Shown: positions 54,408-64,000 of the stretch, one piece after another
How positions within the stretch are numbered: position 1 is the first letter of the stretch
How the letters are laid out: the number at the start of each line of letters is the position of its first letter
Assembly (NCBI GenBank): GCA_963966185.1
Contig: CAWZYM010000293.1
Coordinates: 789,001-853,000, forward strand
Reading direction: 5' to 3'
Origin: Rhabditoides inermis
Taxonomy: Eukaryota; Nematoda; Chromadorea; Rhabditida; Rhabditidae
DNA length: 64,000 bases
Notes under the pieces: model-generated
Databases searched by the model: none
What the model was told of the DNA's origin: nothing
What the model saw: the letters and a program-made list of their open reading frames with translations, nothing else
Translations under genes and position numbers: made by a program

Positions 54408-55292
54408 CGGCATAATTGGGCTGCCCACTGCCGGCCACAGAAAACGTATGGCGAAACGTATTCGAAAATTCACTGACGAAAGACGGCGGCCGGGCAATAT
54501 GTTTGAATAGGTCGGTCGACACAATGGCGTGTGTCCTCGCACTGAAACTCTCTCTCTCTCTCTCTCGCAAGCCGAAGAGAGTAGAGTAGTTCACATTGCA
54601 ATGCAAACATGGAGAGAGTGAGAGAGAGAGAGCGGGAGAGCCAAACATCCAATGGCAAAGAGCCAATTTCCGCCATATCTTTCGTCATCCCGTCTCCATT
54701 CGAGACTATCCGACCGGAAATCTATCAAGTGTACAATGTTGAGGCGTATAATTAGCCGCTATAATTGGAAGCACCGCAAACAATTTGAGATGATGTCGAG
54801 GTGTATAGTGTTGTCAACTCTCTCTTCATTATTTTGTCAGCTCGTCGCCTGCGTACGCACGCGTCCGGCTTATCTTCCCCCTCTCCTTCCTCCCTACCTC
54901 TTCTCATTATGGAAAGGAAACGGGTGAGAGGGAGGGAGAGAGAGGAGCGCGAATGCGGGAATGAATTGCCGCATACGTATTGCTTGCACACACACACACA
55001 CACCCTCTGCGCGTGCAATACGGAATAGGCATTCATTAGCAGGAGCGAACCCGCGAACCCGCCAGTATTCCCCACCATATTAATTAATACCGCAACAATC
55101 AATCACAAATGTGATATGTGCAGGCAAACGACGATAGAAATAGACTTCAGATTCAACGCACGCTCCATTTTTCGTATGCGACGCATGTGCGGAATTCGGC
55201 GATTTCGATTGAGCATTCGCCATAATGAGATCATACAGCGACGCGCCACACACCCCATTCATCTCCAGTCAACATAATGAAATCCATCGATT

Positions 55293-55337
<45 letters not shown>

Positions 55338-55546
55338 GAGTAACATCCTCTTCTACTTCCTCCGTCAAAAAACATGTCGACTGGGGGCAGTGGCTATTGT
55401 TAGTTGTTTGAGAGATAGAGGGGGAGGGGGACAGAGAGAGAGGGGGGGGGAGAGACCTGAGAGAGACGCGACAATTACTGCGATGCATGTGCTGTTCGAC
55501 ACTATCTCACGCGAAGACTCTCTCAACTGGCAGTTGGCCAGAGAAG

Positions 55547-55588
<42 letters not shown>

Positions 55589-58500
55589 CAAATCTGCGGA
55601 AGCGGGGGCCGGGGGAAGGGAACGACGGAGAGTGCGGAGATGTGGGAGACAAAAAGACCCCCCTCCTCCACACTCCCCCCTGGGAACCACAATAGCAGAG
55701 AGGGAGAGACGCAAACGCGAAAACGCAAAACATATTGCAAATTAGAGACGCACACACAAAAGAAGCAAGCAAGTAAAGTGAAAGATTTCATGACCTAAAA
55801 AATCCATACCTGTGATCTGTGTCTATGAATCGGAAAAATCGACAGTCGTGGTTGAATGGTGCTGAAACGATAAAATGGAGAGAGTATATTGAACAACAAC
55901 TCGATGGATAGAATATAGGCGGGACACTAGCATATATAGCGAGTATATAGCAAGTGCGAATCGGAGCTTCATCTCGCGACTACATTAGAGAGTATTAGAA
56001 AGGGATGAAGGGGGCGTGAGAAGGTAGGGAGGGAAGGAGAGGATTCGGGCACATCCCTTATTAGCTGCGTAGTTGCAGCATTCGTAAATTCGCATTCTCG
56101 TGGTCAGCGAGCGAGTGATGACGGCGTGGCCGCGTGACTTGTGATTTGTCGTAGCTCGGTTCTCGTTCCAATGGCTGGCAAATCTATGCAATTAGCCATC
56201 CATGAGAGAGAGGGAGGCTCACAGAGGCATAATGCCTCATTTCCTTTCACTGTGTGCATAAATGTCAACTAAAAGCGCAGCGGCTATACGTGACGCATGT
56301 AACGTGAGCCAAACTGGCCACATTTGGCTATATAATACGAGGGAGAGAGATGAGGCTATCCCCCTCTGCCCCTCTCTAGCCTAGGCTATCGCCCATATAT
56401 ATCTAGAGAGATATCCGCCACCCAGAGCTCTCTCCAAAAACAAAGAGAGCGATGGACAAACGACATTGACACATCCGAAGAGCAGCAGCAGTGCCGTCGA
56501 CACAAAAACGACTGGAGCGATACCGAGAAGGAGATCGCAAATTCGATTAATGAACAACTCTCTTTCTCTCGTCTCTTCGACGCGAAACGAGTAAACAACA
56601 AGTACATCCGCCGGCAACATAACCGCAGCTATCTCACATCGCACGTCGACGAACGGACATTCTGAATCACGAGTGGATTAGAACAAAGGAAGAGGTAACT
56701 AGATAGGCGAGAGAAGCCTCCCGACGAGCGAAATCTTCACATTCGCATCGCATATTCCAAGAACATACTTGATGCTATGGAAGACGGAAATGTGTGAAGC
56801 GAAAAGGAAAGTAGATTAAAAGAGAGAGGAAGAACGGCGCCGGAGAACGAGCTACATCTACTCAGAAAGGATTAGTCCTCGCGGTGGGGCATGCATCAAA
56901 ACTTCTCCTAGAAGTGGAGAGAGGGGCGAGGTGAGGTGGACACGCTCCGCTGGCTTCGCGTCATAGACCACCCCCGAAAACTCGTGCTGTCGTTCGTGTA
57001 TATAATTTACGCTCTCCCCACACATGCGGAAGAGAGGGAGTGTGTGGATAAGTTGATGTGGAGAGCGCAATGAATGCGAGATGATGATGGTGGAGCGAGG
57101 CGACGGGACCAAGTTGACGTGTTGACGATGATGTTATAAACTATAATCACTTCGCCTATCTGTTCCAGGCGTCTCGCGAATGTTAGAGAAAAGACGGAAA
57201 AAGACGGAAAAAAAAGAAAAGACGAGCAACAAATTGAACGCTATCAATTCGTTTACACGAGTCAAGAGACTTTCTAGAGACGAATAAAAGCGATCTACTC
57301 GACGTGATGAAGATATCGACCAAGTATGTAAATTTCTGATAGAAAATGATAACAATAATATGCTTAAAACGTAGAAAATCAATGAAAAGAGAGCAGTGAG
57401 TGGAAATGAAAGAAAAGTTCCCGCGCATTGTAAATCCTATCCAAGAGTCGAGTTTATCACGATCATCACAACGATACACTACAAAATAACTCGAACATGA
57501 AATACTTTGAAATTTGTGAGAAATCCAATAACGTTGAGAGGAATTCACGTCTTTGGAACGGCGATGACAAACTTATCGCTGTTATCAGTCTGATACGCGA
57601 TTCAAAAAAAAAAGTGAGAACGCGAGAACAGAGCGGATTGCGAGCGAAAATAACACGACTCGTCAAACAAAAGAGCATTTGAGAGAACCTCGAATGCGAA
57701 TCGTATCACTTTTCTCTCTTTTTCTCTCTCAAACCTCCTACTCACGTTCTCCTGCTCTCTTTAACTAGTAGATACTTTAACAACACACTATTTCGCCTAT
57801 TCTCGCACGTATGTATGTGTATATGGCATATACGGAGCACACGCGGGCTCTGAAAGAGTCTGAAAAAGGAAACGGGACAAGAGAGAGAACGAGAGTGATC
57901 GATGCGGGTCGAGAGAGCGCGCGTCAGACGGAGAGCGGCAGAGAAGCGAGCGCGAGTGGCGAGAGAGTGTGGAACGGGGGCGAGACGAGCAGAGCGCTCA
58001 CTACAATAACTGAGAGAGAGGGAGACGAAGAGAAAGAGGAATGAGAGAATTACTTGCGCTAGAAATATTTTCGAGAGAATATTGAAGTAATCAGTGAATA
58101 GCAGCGATAGAATGGAGGAGAAATGAAGAAGCGATAAAAAACAATGAAATTGAGGATTTCTCTCGCAATTCGATACGTAAATGTATGAATCTTCAAGGGA
58201 AATTACTACTAATGAATAAGGAAAGGAATCGAAACACCCCAAATATTAGGGCGTATTGTGAGGGGGCGGAGAGAGAGAGAGAGAGAGACTCTACAAGGGA
58301 GAGTGAGAGGGAAGAGGGGGAGCAATCCAATTGCAGTCACTAGAATCCTAATGTGCTTCTCTCGTGCTTCTCTATGCTTCCCCTTCCCTCTCTCTTCTAC
58401 ACTATACAGTCAAAACATGAAGAAAAAGACGAAATATGGGGTATTGAAAAATTCCACTCTATACACGCACTCGAAAGTATTGAAGCGCTTTAAAAATAAA

Positions 58501-59458
58501 AAATGACAAGAAAAAAGAAAGATTTTATGAAGAAAAACGCTTTGTCACGTTTTATTATCTTTCGCAGTGACGCATTTCGGAATAAGAATCACTAAGGCTC
58601 TAAATACCGACAACAGTGATAACGCCTTATGAAATTGCCTTAGCCCCTTCGCACTACAGATAATTACATACATGACATTCATTTCTCAACTTCTCCGTTC
58701 GTCAAGAAAGCATGCATAGACAAGGGTGAGAAACTCCTGTGAGAGACTCTATAATATGAATAGAAGACCGCTGACGATCTCGAAATGATACAAGAAACCG
58801 AACTCAGCGGAAATTAGTTGGGTCGTCCGTGGCAACGCTGATAAAGATTTCACTTGATATACAATATTATACAATATAAAAATATGCAAAAACTTCACTT
58901 ATATATACAATTTTAAATAGTATACATTATTGCATAATACCAAGGAATTGAAAATGAAAGGAAAAAGAGCGATGGGAACTGTGTGAGTCAGTCGCTGAAT
59001 CATTAAACCCACACAAATACCCATGAATGTAAACTGATAAATATGATAGGGAAAAGGTGAGAATCGTTGGAATCGATAGAAATGCTAAATAATGAAGGGA
59101 GAGAAAGGGAGAGAGAAAGAGAGTGTGAGAGAGAGAGAGAGAGAGAAAGAGAGAGCGCCACAATAACGGCTACAATAAAAAAGGACGAGTGGCGTGAGAA
59201 CATGGCGAAAGAAATACGATGACATTATCGAATCAAATTATGCACTTTGTGGGATACAGCGATTATGGGATAGTTTGAAAGCGAGAGAACATGGAAATCT
59301 TTAAATGAATGTTGATTAGATGTCTTATTTTCTGATGTCTTCGTCTAACATCACTTGAAAATTTCACCACAAGTTCAATTCAGTGCGCTGCAAAACTCGT
59401 TTTGGTATTCAGATCGTGCATCGTGAGAAGGAAAAGTTGACAATAAGAGAATACAGGG

Positions 59459-59516
<58 letters not shown>
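59459..59516 (+). repeat. (GA)n microsatellite, about 58 bp
   Basis: Uninterrupted GA dinucleotide run, the purest in the window. Confidence 0.95.
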
Positions 59517-59519
<3 letters not shown>

Positions 59520-59715
59520 GGGAGGAGTAGAGTGACGACATTTAACTTGAAAAGAATGCTGGATATTTTCTCGATAGAAATGGTTGTTTAGCGGAATTAT
59601 CCCGTTCTTGGATGTAGTTGTGCGAGCAAGAACTCAGTTTGTATTAGGCATATTCAGTTATCGCACGCTAATATTGTGTGAAACGAGAACCGAAACAAAT
59701 CAAAAATCAAAATTA

Positions 59716-59739
59716 GAGAGGGCGCGCCAGCGCCCTCTC
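59716..59739. repeat. GC-rich 10-bp hairpin
   Basis: GAGAGGGCGC, loop GCCA, GCGCCCTCTC: a perfect 10-bp stem in otherwise AT-rich DNA. It resembles a bacterial-type terminator hairpin only by shape; there is no U-run. Confidence 0.8.
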
Positions 59740-60107
59740 GTTTGTACTGGATGTCCCCGCGCGCTAGAATGCTCAAAAACGACTTTTCCCGGATGAAGCA
59801 CTTTTCCTCATTTTGAAGTGATTTCCACTGTTACATTGCATTCACATCTCTATTCGATAGAGTTATAAAAAGTTGTATTGAGTTTGATTGAATTTGAAGC
59901 GAGATACGGAGAGTCCGCATTCGAGTGCGGATTGAGATTGGTGTCGGGCGGGCGGGCGGGCGTCGGACAATCGCTTTCGCCCCGCCCCCTCTGTGTGTGA
60001 GTGAGAGAGATAGGCGAATAGCGGGTGCGCGTCGGTATCCTCGCAGCGAATCGCGAACGTGTATGAAAATGTAATTTTGTGAAACAAAACTTAAGAAAAG
60101 GACAGAT

Positions 60108-60436
60108 ATTATCTTTCAAAAGTACTTCCAAGTAAAAGTAGTTGGTTTGTACCGTTGTCTCAGTTGAGCAAAAGGACTGACATGTTTTCAATGGAGACAT
60201 GTGCAAACAGGCTCTCAGCATAATTCGACGTGTTATGTTACAACAGAAGTTGTGCTTTTAGATAATAACTGCATAACTTCGTAAACGCGTTCATTATAAT
60301 ATGGCCGCTTTGCACTGGTATGAGAGAGAGAGCCTGTTGGCACATGTCTCCATTGAAAACATGTCAGTCCTTTTGCTCAACTGAGACAACGGTACAAACC
60401 AACTACTTTTACTTGGAAGTACTTTTGAAAGATAAT
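60108..60436. mobile_element. MITE/foldback-like element, copy 1 (329 bp)
   Basis: Inverted arms of about 110 bp start ATTATCTTTCAAAAGTACTT and end with its reverse complement, with an AT-rich centre of about 110 bp and no transposase. The flanks show a possible 5-bp target duplication CAGAT (60103-60107 and 60437-60441). The arms are not perfectly identical. Family not assigned. Confidence 0.65.
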
Positions 60437-60833
60437 CAGATATGCATTGGCAACACTGAGACAGCGACTCACGGTGAAACTAAAAAAAATGCACGAAGAA
60501 TAAAAAGAAAAATGTATAGAGAAACCATGGTCAACCACCTGTGTGTTGGTGATGAGACAAGATTTTGAGTATAAATTATTGGATTTTTTTTCGCTGTGCT
60601 GCTGATTTTACAATATACTATTTAGTTCTGTATTTTCGCAGCTTTTCGTTCCGTGTGGGCATGGGTATAGATTAGAATTATTCCGCACATGATTCGCAGC
60701 CTGTTCTTCTACGCCAAATGTTGTTCGTAGGTCTTCAAACTGTTACACGTGTATACACGTCTTCGATTCATACAAGAACATCGAGATAACAAGAGTGTGG
60801 TATACCACTGCCTTCATGTTCTTCTCTATTCTT

Positions 60834-61028
60834 CTATTCCTTGTCGTTTTCTAGTTCTGCAGCAATTATTTTGTCACTCTCCGGTAAAACAACCTCCTCA
60901 TAAGACCATACTGGTTGTCGTCTCAGATAATGAAAGTTGTTCACTCGCATGTTCTTTTTTTCCACATTGATGTTCGAATTTTTTTTGCCAGTCTCGTCAT
61001 TGCGTTCGTTCGTGAGCTGGCGCAACAT
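60834..61028 (-). other. Unassigned minus-strand open frame
   Basis: A 64-codon frame (MLRQLTNERNDETGKKNSN..) ends IIAAELENDKE before a stop. Composition is protein-like rather than repeat-like. It lies just 3' of the acidic frame at 61046-61143 and inside the duplication, so it is present twice (also 63069-63263). It may be a remnant of a transposable element or gene. No family is recognised. Confidence 0.25.
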
Positions 61029-61045
61029 TCTGTGTATGGCACTTC

Positions 61046-61143
61046 AGGTCGATCGTACAACATCCATAGACACTGCCTCCTGTGACTCAATTTCTGATGA
61101 GATCGCGTCGTCGATGTCAATCTCGTCGTCGATTTCGATCCTG
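61046..61143 (-). other. Possible minus-strand terminal exon, acidic
   Basis: After a strong acceptor TTTATTTCAG (minus strand) a frame reads RIEIDDEIDIDDAISSEIE, then a Ser/Val-rich end, before TGA. There is no identifiable family. The counterpart in the second copy is at about 63281-63378. Confidence 0.25.
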
Positions 61144-61528
61144 AAATAAACCGAGAAACAAATTTTTGGAATCAGGCATCATATCAATAAGCTGTTAGTC
61201 AAAGTGACGTACATGTACAACCACTTTTTACCAGAACACGTCGTCAGTTTGTTATTTCTTTTCCCAATTTATCGAGTTTTCAAAATTTCACTATTAGTGT
61301 TTCGTGGTGAGGTCTAGTGTTTCATCGTGCACGCATTTCCTGGTAAGCCGCGCGCGCGGTTTTTTGTTTAATGTTTTTAAATAGTATTGTTTATGTTTTT
61401 ACATATTCGACAATACACATAAATCAATATTGAATACTACATCCTCGCTAAAACATGCTGCACTTCAGCAGTTGCGTTCGGCGGTGAGTGTCAGTCGGAG
61501 CTGATCCCTGCGCCTTGTCGTCTCCTGC

Positions 61529-62127
61529 ATGAACAACTACAACTTCCGCGCGGCGACGGGCTACTCGTACGACGCCGGGCGAGCACAGCACTCCCACCAA
61601 CACCAGCCCCCCGTATTCCAGCAAGTACACGTCGTCCAACCCGGCGGCTACGGCGCCCCGCCACAACACGTACGTTTTGTTTACTTGTTTGTTTTTGTGT
61701 TTGTTTACTTATTTGTTATTGTGTGTTTCAGACCGGCTTCTCAATCCCGGCCGTGCCGGCGCCGATCCAGCACCACCACGACAACTGGGAGCCCGTCTAC
61801 GCGCGATACACGTGAGTGTTTTGCTCTCGTTGTTGTTGAATTAATTTATGTATTGTATTTGATTGTGTATAAGTAGAATGATTAGATTTGATAAGTTGTG
61901 ATAGTTGCAGTCCATCGGTCGCGTCGTCTTCGGAATACGTGCCGCAGCCTTACCACCGGGGGCAGAACCGCGGCTCGGCCAGACAGCGGCTAGGCAACGC
62001 GGCAGGTGCGCTTCTTTTTTTAATTTACTAATAATTTCACAGTTATTTTACTTGTACATAAGTGTCTTATTCCTTGTTGAGCTCCTCGCCGCAAATCGGA
62101 TCCGCCACGCGGACAGTCACATCACAG
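61529..62127 (+). CDS. Unidentified His/Gln/Pro-rich protein, first exons (copy 1, truncated by duplication)
   Basis: Four exons join in frame: 61529-61669, 61732-61811, 61911-62005 and 62082-62127. They start MNNYNFRAATGYSYDAG and continue through HQHQPPVFQQVHVVQPGGYG, TGFSIPAVPAP, DNWEPVYARYT and RGQNRGSARQRLGNAA. This is a low-complexity N-terminus of the sort found in RNA-binding proteins, but no domain is present. After the donor at 62128 the second copy of the duplication begins, so no later exons follow directly. A transcript from this start could splice into exon 2 of the second copy, although the joining phase would need checking. Confidence 0.65.
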
Positions 62128-62342
62128 GTGAGTCGTTTATTTTCTTTCACTTTCTCGCTGGGCGATAAAGTAGAGGTCAGACTCAATTTTTGCTGGCATG
62201 TCAGAATGGCCGCGCACTCTCAGAAAGTGCCTTTTTGTATATCATAAAGCAACTTTTTGATACATTCGAGTCTGACCGCGCCGAATCGCGAACGTGTATG
62301 AAAATGTAATTTTGTGAAACAAAACTTAAGAAAAGGACAGAT

Positions 62343-62671
62343 ATTATCTTTCAAAAGTACTTCCAAGTAAAAGTAGTTGGTTTGTACCGTTGTCTCAGTT
62401 GAGCAAAAGGACTGACATGTTTTCAATGGAGACATGTGCAAACAGGCTCTCAGCATAATTCGACGTGTTATGTTACAACAGAAGTTGTGCTTTTAGATAA
62501 TAACTGCATAACTTCGTAAACGCGTTCATTATAATATGGCCGCTTTGCACTGGTATGAGAGAGAGAGCCTGTTGGCACATGTCTCCATTGAAAACATGTC
62601 AGTCCTTTTGCTCAACTGAGACAACGGTACAAACCAACTACTTTTACTTGGAAGTACTTTTGAAAGATAAT
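62343..62671. mobile_element. MITE/foldback-like element, copy 2
   Basis: Duplicate of the 60108-60436 element carried by the segmental duplication, with the same CAGAT flanks. It is not an independent insertion. Confidence 0.65.
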
Positions 62672-63763
62672 CAGATATGCATTGGCAACACTGAGACAGC
62701 GACTCACGGTGAAACTAAAAAAAATGCACGAAGAATAAAAAGAAAAATGTATAGAGAAACCATGGTCAACCACCTGTGTGTTGGTGATGAGACAAGATTT
62801 TGAGTATAAATTATTGGATTTTTTTTCGCTGTGCTGCTGATTTTACAATATACTATTTAGTTCTGTATTTTCGCAGCTTTTCGTTCCGTGTGGGCATGGG
62901 TATAGATTAGAATTATTCCGCACATGATTCGCAGCCTGTTCTTCTACGCCAAATGTTGTTCGTAGGTCTTCAAACTGTTACACGTGTATACACGTCTTCG
63001 ATTCATACAAGAACATCGAGATAACAAGAGTGTGGTATACCACTGCCTTCATGTTCTTCTCTATTCTTCTATTCCTTGTCGTTTTCTAGTTCTGCAGCAA
63101 TTATTTTGTCACTCTCCGGTAAAACAACCTCCTCATAAGACCATACTGGTTGTCGTCTCAGATAATGAAAGTTGTTCACTCGCATGTTCTTTTTTTCCAC
63201 ATTGATGTTCGAATTTTTTTTGCCAGTCTCGTCATTGCGTTCGTTCGTGAGCTGGCGCAACATTCTGTGTATGGCACTTCAGGTCGATCGTACAACATCC
63301 ATAGACACTGCCTCCTGTGACTCAATTTCTGATGAGATCGCGTCGTCGATGTCAATCTCGTCGTCGATTTCGATCCTGAAATAAACCGAGAAACAAATTT
63401 TTGGAATCAGGCATCATATCAATAAGCTGTTAGTCAAAGTGACGTACATGTACAACCACTTTTTACCAGAACACGTCGTCAGTTTGTTATTTCTTTTCCC
63501 AATTTATCGAGTTTTCAAAATTTCACTATTAGTGTTTCGTGGTGAGGTCTAGTGTTTCATCGTGCACGCATTTCCTGGTAAGCCGCGCGCGCGGTTTTTT
63601 GTTTAATGTTTTTAAATAGTATTGTTTATGTTTTTACATATTCGACAATACACATAAATCAATATTGAATACTACATCCTCGCTAAAACATGCTGCACTT
63701 CAGCAGTTGCGTTCGGCGGTGAGTGTCAGTCGGAGCTGATCCCTGCGCCTTGTCGTCTCCTGC

Positions 63764-64000
63764 ATGAACAACTACAACTTCCGCGCGGCGACGGGCTACT
63801 CGTACGACGCCGGGCGAGCACAGCACTCCCACCAACACCAGCCCCCCGTATTCCAGCAAGTACACGTCGTCCAACCCGGCGGCTACGGCGCCCCGCCACA
63901 ACACGTACGTTTTGTTTACTTGTTTGTTTTTGTGTTTGTTTACTTATTTGTTATTGTGTGTTTCAGACCGGCTTCTCAATCCCGGCCGTGCCGGCGCCGA
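63764..64000 (+). CDS. Unidentified His/Gln/Pro-rich protein, start of copy 2 (partial)
   Basis: Exon 1 (63764-63904) and the beginning of exon 2 (63967 onward) repeat copy 1. The gene continues beyond 64000, so this copy may be the intact one. Confidence 0.6.
   Translation, partial: MNNYNFRAATGYSYDAGRAQHSHQHQPPVFQQVHVVQPGGYGAPPQHVRFVYLFVFVFVYLFVIVCFRPASQSRPCRRR

Larger units (their letters stand above)
52640..59715 (-). other. Upstream region of the zinc-finger gene, non-coding and GA-rich
   Basis: About 7 kb without a convincing coding exon on either strand. It contains GA tracts (55296-55336, 55549-55584, 58268-58290, 59100-59155, 59459-59516), CA repeats at 54989-55004, and the hairpin at 54360-54407. 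Juxtaposed acceptor and donor consensus (CACAG|GTGAGA, minus strand, about 52817-52827) and ATTTTCAG at about 52930 suggest non-coding 5' exons of the zinc-finger gene, not resolved here. Confidence 0.4.
60047..62281 (+). repeat. Tandem duplication of 2,235 bp, copy 1
   Basis: From CGAATCGCGAACGTGTATG at 60047 the sequence recurs 2,235 bp later without visible differences through the end of the window. The copy includes the foldback element, an acidic minus-strand frame and the first four exons of a + strand gene. Confidence 0.95.
62282..64000 (+). repeat. Tandem duplication, copy 2 (runs off the window)
   Basis: Matches 60047-61765 base for base as far as I could follow. The junction CGCGCC|GAATCGCG at 62280-62290 differs from the left edge of copy 1 only before the CGAATCG start. 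Confidence 0.95.

Noticed and set aside
57466..58242. Minus-strand coding gene around 57.5-58.2 kb
   Set aside because: The frames are Phe/Leu/Ser-rich translations of purine-rich plus-strand DNA, without motifs or consistent exon joins.
59716..59739. Rho-independent terminator
   Set aside because: GC-rich stem without a T-run, in a eukaryotic genome.

Overview
The window is nuclear DNA of a nematode, most likely a diplogastrid close to Pristionchus (inference). The gene content is nematode-like: a large-ectodomain Cys-loop channel, MATH/BTB (BATH-type) paralogues, a UDP-glucuronosyltransferase, an EFF-1/AFF-1 family cell fusogen and an FkbM-type methyltransferase. Genes are split into many small exons with GT..AG introns. 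Several start codons lie 0-2 bases after a strong 3' splice site, which is the usual arrangement for spliced-leader trans-splicing. Introns are loaded with (GA)n/(CT)n repeats, so most long open frames rich in S/L or R/E are repeat shadows. Exon coordinates were read by eye from splice consensus, reading-frame continuity and protein family fit; individual boundaries may be off by a base or two.

Layout. 1-4.6 kb (+): 3' part of a ligand-gated ion channel gene. 4.8-7.75 kb and 8.2-15.7 kb (+): two paralogous membrane-anchored MATH/BTB genes. The second is split by a nearly intact antisense non-LTR retrotransposon (ORF1 plus endonuclease/reverse transcriptase ORF2) inside one intron. These three genes are 180-215 bp apart from poly(A) signal to the next acceptor, which looks like an operon. 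17.5-22.2 kb (+): UDP-glucuronosyltransferase. 22.2-27.5 kb: long intergenic region with three POU octamers. 27.5-33.0 kb (+): 650-residue EFF-1/AFF-1-type fusogen in 21 exons. 33.5-34.7 kb (+): compact methyltransferase gene with one apparent frameshift. 34.8-35.6 kb (-): 3' exons of a small single-pass membrane protein. 36.6-52.6 kb (-): a very large gene of about 39 exons and 1,690 residues, with six scattered C2HC/C2H2 fingers, Q/P-rich linkers and a C-terminal BTB domain. 52.6-60.0 kb: non-coding, repeat-rich DNA with two hairpins. 60.05-64.0 kb: a 2,235-bp tandem duplication carrying a foldback/MITE-like element and the first exons of an unidentified (+) gene that runs off the window.

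The most striking signal not explained by genes is the 9-mer TACGTTTCA. I found 28 exact copies by eye on both strands, mostly in introns. In the fusogen and zinc-finger genes 19 of 21 copies lie antisense to the host gene. The core resembles the upstream (Ruby) motif of nematode type I piRNA (21U-RNA) genes, so many of these sites may be individual piRNA promoters dispersed in introns of active genes.
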